From a virus, in the IMG/VR virus record IMGVR_UViG_3300029915_001170, positions 35,641 through 99,640 of that record: 64,000 nt of DNA; one strand, 5' to 3'. Below, one piece after another: positions 56,660-63,857 of this stretch. Made by a program: the position numbers and the translations under genes. Every line of letters starts with the position of its first letter. The stretch's first letter is position 1. Below the pieces are notes generated by a model. The model did no database searches, was not told the origin of the DNA, and saw only the letters and a program-made list of their open reading frames with translations.

Positions 56660-56860
56660 CTAATACTTTCCGAACCCAATATTAAATAGATCGTCGATGG
56701 ATTTCAAATGAGTATGTTTCAAAAAGTATTTATTCTTACATTCATCAGAACAAAACGAATAAAATCCAGGAACTGGGCCATAACATTTGTGACACATAGT
56801 TGTGGGCTTTTCGGTTCCATTAATAGGAGCAACTTTCCCGTTTAGACAATCTGCCATCAA
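56660..56860 (-). CDS. Zinc-finger miniprotein
   Basis: 66 residues. TTMCHKCYGPVPGFYSFCSD then ECKNKYFL gives a CxxC...CxxxC pattern like MYM/TRASH-type fingers. Its ATG overlaps the cREC gene stop. Confidence 0.65.
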   Translation of the reverse strand: MMADCLNGKVAPINGTEKPTTMCHKCYGPVPGFYSFCSDECKNKYFLKHTHLKSIDDLFNIGFGKY

Positions 56861-57228
56861 AAAGCCCTCCCATAATGATGTCGTATTACCTGTTCCATTC
56901 TAGCCTTACCAACGGGATTCATACTATGCACTCGAACACCCTTGACCGGCCAAATATTTTTTTCTTCCATATAACAAATAATGTCATACCCGGACTTTAC
57001 ATGTGGACAACGATTAAAAAATGTTGTTTCAGCCGTTTTCATATCACCGATATGATAATTTGAATTTGTGCATTCTAGGCAAGCGCCGATATCGTGATCG
57101 AGACTTGCAAATATGACTTCGCCCGTTTCTAACGCCGCGATTGCTTCCTCATAGCTCTTGGCCCAATCCCATCCGATGCATCCGAATTTTGCTGGATCGC
57201 GTACATCATCTAACCAAAGATATATCAT
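56857..57228 (-). CDS. Cyclic-phosphate-processing receiver-like (cREC) protein
   Basis: 123 residues. IYLWLDDVRDP near the start, VIFASLDHDIGACL, a GYDIICYMEE segment and VRVHSMNPVGKARME match the cREC family, receiver-like proteins predicted to process cyclic phosphates on RNA. Acidic residues of both loops are present. Could act in tRNA end repair, which would suit the tRNA-rich setting. Confidence 0.72.
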   Translation of the reverse strand: MIYLWLDDVRDPAKFGCIGWDWAKSYEEAIAALETGEVIFASLDHDIGACLECTNSNYHIGDMKTAETTFFNRCPHVKSGYDIICYMEEKNIWPVKGVRVHSMNPVGKARMEQVIRHHYGRAF

Positions 57229-57229
57229 T

Positions 57230-57460
57230 TTATTGTCCCAAAATATAGATTAATTTTTCATCTTTTGGAAGAACACGAATTATTTCACTTTCTATTATAA
57301 TTCCCCCGTTATCGATGATGTATGCAGGCCCATTTCCAAGACTAGCTCTTCCTATCAGTATAGTTCGGTTAATCGGATACCCATTAGCCGAATATTCAAC
57401 TAAATCATAAATATCGTACTTATAATCAAAATCAAAATTTCCTAAAACAGATTGTCGCAT
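57230..57460 (-). CDS. SEIIR family miniprotein 1
   Basis: 76 residues ending IIESEIIRVLPKDEKLIYILG. Four related genes lie at 57474, 62504, 62728 and 62955; all start with a VG/IG-x-YVEY-like strand. Probably a small SH3-like barrel; role unknown. Confidence 0.65.
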   Translation of the reverse strand: MRQSVLGNFDFDYKYDIYDLVEYSANGYPINRTILIGRASLGNGPAYIIDNGGIIIESEIIRVLPKDEKLIYILGQ

Positions 57461-57473
57461 CGCATATCCAATC

Positions 57474-57683
57474 TCATTGTCCCAAAATATAGATTAATTT
57501 TTCATCTTCTGTCAAATACCGAATTATTTCACTTTGCAGTACAACTGTTTGATGGTCAGTCCAATATGCCGATCTACTTAGATAGTATGTAGGTATCGTT
57601 AATTTAACAATATCCGACCAATCCCCATCTACATGACATTTGACGTAATCGCCGACATGATACTTGAATATTTCATCGCTCAT
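57474..57683 (-). CDS. SEIIR family miniprotein 2
   Basis: 69 residues: FKYHVGDYVKCHVDGDW at the start and LQSEIIRYLTEDEKLIYILG at the end. Immediate neighbour of copy 1, so a tandem duplicate. Confidence 0.66.
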   Translation of the reverse strand: MSDEIFKYHVGDYVKCHVDGDWSDIVKLTIPTYYLSRSAYWTDHQTVVLQSEIIRYLTEDEKLIYILGQ

Positions 57684-57763
57684 GAAAATTATACCTGTTT
57701 CGTATATTATCCCTTGTTGAAACTATAGGGCGTCCAGAGAATTGAATATTTAATTCTAAAACT

Positions 57764-57840
57764 TGGTCGGAATGGTGGAATTCGAATCCACGTCGTCCTG
57801 TTCCCGAAACAGGTGCCTCAAACCACTAGGCTACATTCCG
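57764..57840 (-). tRNA. tRNA-Pro (CGG)
   Basis: Acceptor CGGAATG/CATTCCG, D arm GCCT/AGGC, anticodon arm CCTGT/ACAGG with loop TTCGGGA (CGG), T arm GTGGA/TCCAC, A73 and CCA encoded. Confidence 0.85.
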
Positions 57841-57915
57841 AAATAGCAAACTACTCGGGGTCGAATTTGGTTGGTTTTCCTTCCTTCGACAGTTTGCTGG
57901 GTAAACTTATTTTAT

Positions 57916-57991
57916 TGGCTACCAGAGAGGAACTCGAATCCCCATCACCAGGATCAAAACCTAGGGTCCTAACCAATTGAACGATCTGGCA
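57916..57991 (-). tRNA. tRNA-Gln (TTG)
   Basis: Acceptor TGCCAGA/TCTGGTA, loop TTTTGAT (TTG), T arm GGGGA/TCCTC, G73 and CCA encoded. Ends exactly at the stop of the next gene. Confidence 0.8.
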
Positions 57992-58531
57992 TCAAAATTT
58001 GTAATTCTTATAAATCTTCCAAAAATCAGCTCGATTTTCAGCAGGAATAACTTTTAATCCCAGTGCCGAAAAAACATCCTCTTCTGTTTCACTTGCTATA
58101 ATATGGCCATCTTTGAAAAGACCATATTGATTCAACTTATCGAAACCTTTATTCTTGCAATATGTTCGCATTGCAATATTGAACTGAGCATTGCCGGTAG
58201 CGTGAAGGCGCGCGGATCCAAAACTTTCCTTTGGCACGGTAATGAACTCAACTTGAATTTCCTTACCATAACACAATACCTTAAGGCTGAGTAAAGAACC
58301 GCCAGACCGATGTACTGCGCTAGGAAAAACGTCACCTACGACATCGAGTAATTTGCTAATAGCGCAATCAGTTATTACAAAATCTAAATCTCCGATTTCA
58401 GTTTTTCCGCGCCGCCAAGAACCACAGATTTCGAAATTAATATTTCGATCGGTTAACACATCTAGATAGGCTGAAATAATGCCATAGGCCTGAGATCGTG
58501 TAATTTTGTTTTCAACCGCAGTGCTAGACAT
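57992..58531 (-). CDS. Pol X-like nucleotidyltransferase
   Basis: 179 residues. ICGSWRRGKTEIGDLDFVIT gives GSxRRG and the two metal Asp (D48, D50). The third acidic position (EIQVEFITVP, about E95) is Glu rather than Asp. FGSARLHATGNAQFNIAMRT and GLFKDGHIIASETEEDVFSA resemble the C-terminal palm of family X polymerases. Thumb and 8-kDa domains are missing. It may repair gaps or add nucleotides. A TTGACA-N17-TATACT promoter precedes it. Confidence 0.75.
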   Translation of the reverse strand: MSSTAVENKITRSQAYGIISAYLDVLTDRNINFEICGSWRRGKTEIGDLDFVITDCAISKLLDVVGDVFPSAVHRSGGSLLSLKVLCYGKEIQVEFITVPKESFGSARLHATGNAQFNIAMRTYCKNKGFDKLNQYGLFKDGHIIASETEEDVFSALGLKVIPAENRADFWKIYKNYKF

Positions 58532-58569
58532 ATATCCAATTTCGCTCTACTGAATTTAACAACAAATAT

Positions 58570-58598
58570 AGTATAGCAAAATTGGATATGAATGTCAA
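58570..58598 (-). promoter_or_regulatory. Sigma-70 promoter of the Pol X-like gene
   Basis: On the minus strand TTGACA, 17 bases, TATACT, about 40 bases before the start at 58531. Confidence 0.68.
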
Positions 58599-58634
58599 GA
58601 GAAATTAAACTCTTTGTTTTTAATAATCTAAAAA

Positions 58635-58715
58635 TGGCGGGACTGATGGGATTCGAACCCACGTTAAATAACTTAATCGACAATTAAGCGCCTTAAACCA
58701 CTTGGCTACAGTCCC
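58635..58715 (-). tRNA. tRNA-Asp (GTC)
   Basis: Acceptor GGGACTG/CAGTCCC, D stem GCC/GGC, anticodon arm CTTAA/TTAAG with loop TTGTCGA (GTC), nine-base variable region, T arm GTGGG/CCCAT, G73 and CCA encoded. Confidence 0.82.
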
Positions 58716-58723
58716 ATTAAAAA

Positions 58724-59038
58724 TTATCGTCTGCCTCTTTTAATGCTGCGGGTAAAGCCATATCCACGTAACGATCTCGGTTTGGGACCGTAAGGATGCG
58801 GGCCACGCCACGCTCGCCATGGGCCAATTCCAATAAATATTCCGCGTACAAACCACGCCGAATCGTAATATCCATATGGAGCGCAATCATACGGAGCATA
58901 TGAATAATATCCCCATAGACAAACCGGTTCTTCTACGACAGCAGGCTGTGGCTGTTGAACAATAACCTGTACTCCGGCCTGCCCCTCCGCCACTAAACTG
59001 CATAATATTAATGCTACTGCGAAAATTAAATTTTTCAT
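58724..59038 (-). CDS. Exported small protein, Tyr/Gly/Pro-rich
   Basis: 104 residues from the ATG at 59038; a longer start at 59113 is rejected. A signal peptide (KNLIFAVALILCSLVAEGQA) is followed by VQVIVQQPQPAV and a Tyr/Gly/Pro-rich middle and a basic end (RSIKRGRR). Probably exported by the host; role unknown. Confidence 0.62.
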   Translation of the reverse strand: MKNLIFAVALILCSLVAEGQAGVQVIVQQPQPAVVEEPVCLWGYYSYAPYDCAPYGYYDSAWFVRGIFIGIGPWRAWRGPHPYGPKPRSLRGYGFTRSIKRGRR

Positions 59039-59237
59039 TGCGTCCTTATTTATGTCGATTATTCTGAGGATGGGATCAAACCATCTCCGCCGGACTCCGC
59101 GCCCGGTGTTCAAACACTTTATTGGTTTCGAAAATCATAAGTGTCGCGACACTTTGATTATATCCTGCCAATTGGTCCTGGGATCTGTAACCGCGCAGCT
59201 ACTCTTCACCCAATCTTTTAAACTACTCAGAAACTTT
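59039..59237. other. Gap with one perfect palindrome
   Basis: No supported gene. AAGTGTCGCGACACTT (59139-59154) is a perfect 16-base palindrome. A T-arm-like scrap (GATGG TTTGATC CCATC on the minus strand, 59073-59089) may be tRNA debris. Confidence 0.4.
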
Positions 59238-59759
59238 TTATTTTTCTACTTGCTCCGCCAAGTTTTCTAATTCTTGTGCAATTGTCTGTTCGATAAATTT
59301 ATTTAGAGTAATATCTTGTTCGTGAGCCATTAGCATAATTGTATGTAATGTTTCTTTATCGAATTCTAAAGGAATTTCAACTCTTTCATCATAAGAAGTA
59401 TGATTAACAATTGCCGTCAATTTGTCAAGAAAATCTGCGGTGGTTTCTAGTTCCGTAAAGTTTACGCCGTCGTATGCTTCATGACTATCGACGCCATACG
59501 CTTCATTTTCTTTTAAAAATTCGTCCAAATATTCAGGATTAGACAATCGGTACGCATGACCAGTTGAATAATCAAAAACCTCCGCGGAAAAAACAACCTG
59601 GGTTACATTATCAAAAATAATTGATGCCTGCACACCATCGACTTCACCGTCCCAGTAATCTAATAAATAAGCGTTCTCACCGTAACAGCTCCAACCGTAT
59701 TTTTCTCCGCTTGTAATCTGGTACTTAATTCCAACTAACCATTCACTTAGAGTAATCAT
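59238..59759 (-). CDS. Large-phage protein with C-terminal RHH-like helix pair
   Basis: 173 residues. The N-terminal part is acidic and beta-rich (SCYGENAYLLDYWDGEVDG). The end (EIPLEFDKETLHTIMLMAHE then QDITLNKFIEQTIAQELENL) resembles an Arc-type ribbon-helix-helix. Seen in many large phages; unknown function, possibly a regulator. Preceded by a perfect consensus promoter. Confidence 0.68.
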   Translation of the reverse strand: MITLSEWLVGIKYQITSGEKYGWSCYGENAYLLDYWDGEVDGVQASIIFDNVTQVVFSAEVFDYSTGHAYRLSNPEYLDEFLKENEAYGVDSHEAYDGVNFTELETTADFLDKLTAIVNHTSYDERVEIPLEFDKETLHTIMLMAHEQDITLNKFIEQTIAQELENLAEQVEK

Positions 59760-59865
59760 TATTTTTCCTTTTAATGTGGGTTATCCTACATATAATTCGG
59801 TAGTACCCTGTATTCCTAGATGCTTGTGATGCAAGGATTTCGAAAATGCCTTTCATCACTCTTTT

Positions 59866-59894
59866 ATTATAGCAACTATATTATTGCCTGTCAA
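59866..59894 (-). promoter_or_regulatory. Perfect sigma-70 consensus promoter
   Basis: On the minus strand TTGACA, exactly 17 bases, TATAAT. It overlaps the 3' end of the nucleotidase gene and lies about 107 bases before the start at 59759. Confidence 0.8.
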
Positions 59895-60486
59895 GAGATA
59901 AGTTATTAACGATATCGGAAAATTCTTGGAAGGAGTAAACTCGAGTATACGGAACCTTAATCTTTTCATCGGCATCTTGATTCCATTCTCTATCGCGTAG
60001 AAATAAAACTGTATCCGTACTTTTTTCTGAAACCTCGATCAAATTTTCTGGCCTATCATCAATTATTGCATCCAATCGTAATGCTCTTGCAATTTCGCCT
60101 TTTTGTTTTTCAACCAATACCGTGGGATATTTGATTCCGCAACACGATAACCATTTTGCGGTCTGAATTTCTATTGGGTCTCCCTCGGTTATTACCCGTG
60201 TAGTAATGAAATATAATCGATATTTCTTTGAAAATGCAGTCATATCAAAATTTAAGATATCCGAAAACGGCATATTATGTAAATAAAAATTTTTGGTGTT
60301 TGAAATCACATCCCATGCCTGCTTATGAATTTCCGGAGTTAAATTCCAATTTGATTGAAACCAATCTTTAACTTCGGCGGGCAATACCTTTCCAGTTAAT
60401 TGTTCGCAAATCGTATGATAAGGTGTGGTGAAATCCGATAATACTCCATCAATATCAATGCCTAATCGTAATCTAGTATCTTTCAT
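59881..60486 (-). CDS. HAD-type 5'(3')-deoxyribonucleotidase
   Basis: 201 residues. LGIDIDGVLSDF (D11, D13) is the HAD nucleophile loop; LYFITTRVITEGD, a conserved Lys region and AIIDDRPENLIEV complete the fold. The length and HICEQ..LTGK cap fit phage NT5C-like nucleotidases, which dephosphorylate dNMPs. It would balance nucleotide pools with GMP reductase. Confidence 0.8.
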   Translation of the reverse strand: MKDTRLRLGIDIDGVLSDFTTPYHTICEQLTGKVLPAEVKDWFQSNWNLTPEIHKQAWDVISNTKNFYLHNMPFSDILNFDMTAFSKKYRLYFITTRVITEGDPIEIQTAKWLSCCGIKYPTVLVEKQKGEIARALRLDAIIDDRPENLIEVSEKSTDTVLFLRDREWNQDADEKIKVPYTRVYSFQEFSDIVNNLSLDRQ

Positions 60487-60496
60487 CTAATCCTTT

Positions 60497-60573
60497 TGGT
60501 GTCGCCGATCTGATTTGAACAGATGGCATCTTCCATATGAGAGAAGCGTTCTACCGAGCTGAACTACGGCGAC
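60497..60573 (-). tRNA. tRNA-Met or Ile2 (CAT)
   Basis: Acceptor GTCGCCG/CGGCGAC with a normal G1-C72 pair, D arm GTTC/GAAC, loop CTCATAT (CAT), T arm ATCTG/CAGAT, A73 and CCA encoded. A paired acceptor end argues against an initiator. Overlaps the next gene by 10 bases. Confidence 0.8.
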
Positions 60574-60890
60574 ACATATAATTTGTGAAGTTTAATAAGA
60601 ACATCACCGTGACAGCGATGTCTAGGTCTGCAAAAGCATCCTAAAATATCAGAATCTTTTAAACATGGTATTAATTCGAGTATCTGTATTCTTCTGATTT
60701 GTTCAACATGTGACCATTTTGGATTCCCCAATAACCATTCTTCATAGGCATCGACAGATTCATCAATGGATCCTACTTGTACAGACGCCTTTGTATTTTT
60801 AATCGGAAGATGGGTGAATGGATTGCCGTAAATGCTACCACGCCCAATATAAATTGTGAATGGCTCGAATCTTTTATCTACAACTTGCAT
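60564..60890 (-). CDS. DUF4326 protein
   Basis: 108 residues. IYIGRGSIYGNPFTHLP, a SVDAYEEWLLGNP helix and ILGCFCRPRHRCHGDVLIKL match DUF4326, a small phage and bacterial domain of unknown function with Cys and His residues that may bind metal. The gene's 3' end overlaps a tRNA. Confidence 0.75.
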   Translation of the reverse strand: MQVVDKRFEPFTIYIGRGSIYGNPFTHLPIKNTKASVQVGSIDESVDAYEEWLLGNPKWSHVEQIRRIQILELIPCLKDSDILGCFCRPRHRCHGDVLIKLHKLYVSP

Positions 60891-60908
60891 AACTATCCCT
60901 AGTTAATT

Positions 60909-60979
60909 TGGTTGCGGGGCTGGGAATTGAACCCAGAAGGCCGAGTTTATGAGGCTGGCCGGCAACCTCGCTCCCCGCA
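60909..60979 (-). tRNA. tRNA-Met (CAT), initiator-like acceptor
   Basis: Acceptor TGCGGGG/CCCCGCA with ACCA resembles bacterial initiator tRNA except that position 1 is T, giving a T1-A72 pair. The loop CTCATAA matches initiators, but the stem has a bulge rather than three G-C pairs, and the D arm is unusual. Possibly atypical or decaying. Confidence 0.6.
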
Positions 60980-61209
60980 GTGGTATTTATAATTATCTGG
61001 AACGCTATAATAAACTCTAATCACGGTCCTTCGGCAATCAGTTAGCTAATGAACGACGCGTGCATATTGATAATTCTATGAGATCGATTAATCGCTATAA
61101 ACTAGGCAGCTTTAGGAAAATAATTAAACGTAAAACATGGGTAATAATCGTCATAATTATCGGTACCTAGTGTTAGCCAAACATGCCCATCCGAAACGTC
61201 AACTAAATT
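60980..61209. other. Spacer without a supported gene
   Basis: AT-rich; short inverted sequences only. No frame with start and ribosome site, no complete tRNA. Confidence 0.4.
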
Positions 61210-61428
61210 TTATCCAGAGAAATCGTAATTATCTTCGATTTTAACTCTAGCAAAAGGAATCGCATAAAAGATAAGGCCCACAGGATCTTCAACAATTGCG
61301 ACATCGTGCATCATACTACGATATCCATCTGATTCATCTTCAACAGCTTCGAACACCGTCCCGTTTAATTTAAATCTATTGCAGTCAACGCCATAAAAAT
61401 CTGCTTCTTGTCCAACTTCAAATTTCAT
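61210..61428 (-). CDS. Small protein, unknown
   Basis: 72 residues. EVGQEADFYGVDCNRFKLNG suggests a beta-barrel start similar to the SEIIR family, but without its C-terminal motif. Unknown. Confidence 0.6.
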   Translation of the reverse strand: MKFEVGQEADFYGVDCNRFKLNGTVFEAVEDESDGYRSMMHDVAIVEDPVGLIFYAIPFARVKIEDNYDFSG

Positions 61429-61502
61429 AATTACTAGACCTCTTCAATGCGATCGTTTTAAAGTATGAGAGCATGACTACATTAGCCGTACTCTACGAAT
61501 TA

Positions 61503-61588
61503 TGGCGGATGGTTGAGAAATCGAATCCCCTTCCTTTCGGAAGCCTCCTGCTTTCAAAACAGGCTGAACACCTTGTTCGGAACCATCC
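61503..61588 (-). tRNA. tRNA-Ser (TGA)
   Basis: Acceptor GGATGGT/ACCATCC, D arm GAAC/GTTC, anticodon arm CCTGT/GCAGG with loop TTTGAAA (TGA), a long variable arm (CTTCC/GGAAG) as expected for Ser, G73 and CCA encoded. T stem carries one mismatch. Confidence 0.8.
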
Positions 61589-61591
61589 TTC

Positions 61592-61679
61592 TGGCGGCTA
61601 GCAGACCACTCGAAGGCCAATCCTTGTGAGATCGCAGTGCTTTCCAAGCACGCTCGGAATCCTATCCAATTTACTAGCC
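61592..61679 (-). tRNA. tRNA-Ser (GGA)
   Basis: Acceptor GGCTAGT/GCTAGCC, anticodon arm CGTGC/GCACT with loop TTGGAAA (GGA), long variable region, G73 and CCA encoded. D arm is weak. Confidence 0.7.
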
Positions 61680-61724
61680 CCTAGTTAAACCCACAGGTAA
61701 TCTAGGCAAAATTCAACAGCAAAC

Positions 61725-61892
61725 TTATTTTTCAATCTTCATCAACTGATGCTTCTTTGTATCACAATCACCATTACGATGCATTTCTTCAAATTGTTTT
61801 CGATTCTTTGCCCACCATTGTTTCCAATCTGAAGTTCTTTTATTGTTGAGCAAGGGGAGTAGATGCTTACAATTATTGCACCAAAATTTCAT
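61725..61892 (-). CDS. 55-residue CxxC protein
   Basis: MKFWCNNCKHLLPLLNNKRT with an N-terminal CxxC, a Trp-rich middle (DWKQWWAKNRKQFEEMH) and a late Cys. Basic; may bind zinc with NGDC. ATG after AAGGAGTCAT-type site. Confidence 0.6.
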   Translation of the reverse strand: MKFWCNNCKHLLPLLNNKRTSDWKQWWAKNRKQFEEMHRNGDCDTKKHQLMKIEK

Positions 61893-61908
61893 ATGACTCC
61901 TTAAAATT

Positions 61909-62002
61909 TTGCGCTTATCCGGTGCGGACCCGGCTTCTCTCTTTTAACAATCACATGCATATGACCAACAAAGTGTCCTAAACCCGTTAGACGATCGCGC
62001 AA
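61909..62002 (-). pseudogene. Degenerate tRNA-like sequence
   Basis: TTGCGC pairs with GCGCAA at the ends and GTCT/AGGAC forms a D arm, but the anticodon region is expanded and has no 5+7+5 arm. The T loop reads GTCCGCA and CCA is absent. Probably a decayed or interrupted tRNA. Confidence 0.5.
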
Positions 62003-62020
62003 ATTTCATTAATTTTTCTT

Positions 62021-62197
62021 TCACATTGTATTAATAGCATTTATTAAAAATATTGCCGTTCCTATTTCGGGCGAAATTTTAATATCTGTTAAATCAATTG
62101 TTTTAACGACCTTATCACCGGTATCAAATTCTTTTGAAATAATAATACCAATAGCCTTATTATTTTTACGAATAATTTGCTCGATATTATATTTCAT
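62021..62197 (-). CDS. 58-residue protein, unknown
   Basis: MKYNIEQIIRKNNKAIGIII followed by SKEFDTGDKVVKTIDLTDIK. Alternating strands and helices. Its ATG overlaps the upstream stop by one base (TAATG). Confidence 0.58.
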   Translation of the reverse strand: MKYNIEQIIRKNNKAIGIIISKEFDTGDKVVKTIDLTDIKISPEIGTAIFLINAINTM

Positions 62198-62364
62198 TAA
62201 TCTTTCTTTCGATCCTTAAACTGTTTAAAGCAATCTTCAAAATTCTTATCCGAAGAATATCCTATTCCAAATAATGTAATCGTAAACAGCGTCTTAGCAT
62301 GTTGATATAGCGCTGCCATTGGATCAATTTTTTTTGCCTTTTGCAATGCAACTTCAAATTTCAT
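62197..62364 (-). CDS. 55-residue protein, unknown
   Basis: MKFEVALQKAKKIDPMAALY then FTITLFGIGYSSDKNFEDCF. Helical with a basic end. Coupled to the next gene. Confidence 0.58.
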   Translation of the reverse strand: MKFEVALQKAKKIDPMAALYQHAKTLFTITLFGIGYSSDKNFEDCFKQFKDRKKD

Positions 62365-62375
62365 TCTACCCCTTA

Positions 62376-62501
62376 TTAGTTCTTTCGATTTGTAAAAATA
62401 TATTTAATTGCATTAACCAACGTTTTGATTCCACCAATAAACCCTGGTTGCGGGGCTTCGATTGGGTTTTGCTCATTAATTGGATTCTGTTTTTGTGCCA
62501 T
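62376..62501 (-). CDS. 41-residue miniprotein
   Basis: MAQKQNPINEQNPIEAPQPG then FIGGIKTLVNAIKYIFTNRK. Pro/Asn-rich start and one amphipathic or membrane helix. Role unknown. Confidence 0.52.
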   Translation of the reverse strand: MAQKQNPINEQNPIEAPQPGFIGGIKTLVNAIKYIFTNRKN

Positions 62502-62503
62502 AT

Positions 62504-62716
62504 TTACTCCGTTAATCTAAAAATTAATTGCTCACCGGTCGTAAGTTCTCGAATAATTTCACTTTCAAGAATAATTTCAATATGCGTGGGTTGAATAACA
62601 TACGCCAGCCGGCCTACTCAAAGGCTGCGACCGGTAATTCTAGCGACGTGTGTCTGACCGCCGTCGCCAAACGAATATTCGACATAAGAACCAACTTCGT
62701 ATTTATAGATTCCCAT
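62504..62716 (-). pseudogene. SEIIR family gene with in-frame TGA
   Basis: From ATG at 62716: YKYEVGSYVEYSFGDGGQTH, then TGA at codon 33 (62618-62620), then the same frame continues VGRLAYVIQPTHIEIILESE and IIRELTTGEQLIFRLTE to a normal stop. Both sides match the family, so this is a nonsense-mutated copy or a readthrough gene. Confidence 0.65.
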
Positions 62717-62727
62717 TGAATCCTTTC

Positions 62728-62958
62728 TTATTCGGCTAACCTTAAAATTAGAGCTTCATCTTTTGTTAACTCACGAATAATTTCGTCTTCAAAAACATAA
62801 TCTCGATTAGACATGTGGTAACCAGGCAAGCTAGGCAAGCCTTCATTCCACACTTCAGAATATACAATTAACGATGTGCGTATCGAATTAACCGCGACGC
62901 CCAGTTCGTCGTTCATTTGGTATTCAACATATGCGCCAATTTCATATTTGTTTTTCAT
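62728..62958 (-). CDS. SEIIR family miniprotein 4
   Basis: 76 residues: KYEIGAYVEYQMNDELGV at the start and FEDEIIRELTKDEALILRLAE at the end. Overlaps the next copy by four bases; tandem duplicate. Confidence 0.67.
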   Translation of the reverse strand: MKNKYEIGAYVEYQMNDELGVAVNSIRTSLIVYSEVWNEGLPSLPGYHMSNRDYVFEDEIIRELTKDEALILRLAE

Positions 62959-63179
62959 TCGGCTAGTCGATTAATTAAAACTTCAACCGGAGTTAACTCA
63001 CGAATTATTTCGCTTTCTAAAAGTATGTTTCCCATTTCGCTAGGCGTGATATAATATGCCGGCGACTCAGCCCAATCAGTGAGTCCCCAAATTGATACTA
63101 TCCGAGATGCCGGAGCATCGACATTTTTGTAATCGAATAAATATTCAATATATGCGCCGATTTCATATTTCCATTTCAT
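62955..63179 (-). CDS. SEIIR family miniprotein 5
   Basis: 74 residues: KYEIGAYIEYLFDYKNVDA at the start and LESEIIRELTPVEVLINRLAE at the end. ATG lies 25 bases after the tRNA-Ile 3' end in transcription order. Confidence 0.67.
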   Translation of the reverse strand: MKWKYEIGAYIEYLFDYKNVDAPASRIVSIWGLTDWAESPAYYITPSEMGNILLESEIIRELTPVEVLINRLAE

Positions 63180-63203
63180 AGCGCCCCTTCGTTTGAAAAA
63201 AAA

Positions 63204-63280
63204 TGGTAGGCGAGGTCGGGTTCGAACCGACGACCTTTCGATTATAAATCGAAGGCTCTATCCAACTGAGCTACTCGCCT
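63204..63280 (-). tRNA. tRNA-Ile (TAT)
   Basis: Acceptor AGGCGAG/CTCGCCT, D arm GCTC/GAGC, anticodon arm TTCGA/TCGAA with loop TTTATAA (TAT), T arm GTCGG/CCGAC, A73 and CCA encoded. All arms perfect. Confidence 0.85.
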
Positions 63281-63284
63281 ACAT

Positions 63285-63830
63285 TTAAATGATGGTGTGA
63301 TTTAATTTTTGATTAGGAATATGGTATTCACTCCTAAGAAGTCGTATAATACTTTCTGAATCATCGAATTTAATCCATTCACCATTTTCGATATTTACAT
63401 TAAATTTATTTAATAATGCATTTTCAACTTTTCGTCTATCTAAAACAAATTCATAATGCTTAACTTTATATTGTTTAAATGGATCGCAAGTTTGATATGC
63501 GAGAAGTCTCTTATTTAAATCCATCGTCATACCAATTTTTAAATGATCTGGCCATATTGGATTCCAAATTAAATAAACAATGCCTTCTTTACAAGTTTTA
63601 ACATCGCCACCGCGCGAAATTAACAGTTTTAAAAATTCTAGCCCTCCCATTTTTCTTGCATAATTTTTACTGAATTTATTATTATGCTTGGGCCGACAGT
63701 CTCCATAAATCTCGATATATGCCTGCATAATATTTTCATTAAGAGAAAATAAACCTTTTTCAGGAATAATACGGTTATTTATCATTATATCAAATGTTTG
63801 CTTAATTCTTGATAATTTATCTTGATTCAT
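63285..63830 (-). CDS. GIY-YIG/T5orf172-type nuclease domain protein
   Basis: 181 residues. The C-terminal half (EGIVYLIWNPIWPDHLKIGM, then DLNKRLLAYQTCDPFKQY, KVENALLNKFNVNIENGEWI) matches the T5orf172/Meiotically-type branch of the GIY-YIG superfamily: YLI...KIGM core, Arg, and catalytic Glu in the VENALLNKF helix. The N-terminal half is basic and may bind DNA. Free-standing homing-type nucleases of this class often sit near tRNA genes. Confidence 0.75.
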   Translation of the reverse strand: MNQDKLSRIKQTFDIMINNRIIPEKGLFSLNENIMQAYIEIYGDCRPKHNNKFSKNYARKMGGLEFLKLLISRGGDVKTCKEGIVYLIWNPIWPDHLKIGMTMDLNKRLLAYQTCDPFKQYKVKHYEFVLDRRKVENALLNKFNVNIENGEWIKFDDSESIIRLLRSEYHIPNQKLNHTII

Positions 63831-63857
63831 TTTCCTATTCTTTAATTATATAACTTT

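Noticed and set aside
61440-61500. CAT-anticodon-like segment ahead of tRNA-Ser
   Set aside because: Neither D nor T arm pairs; looks like AT-rich spacer or old debris.
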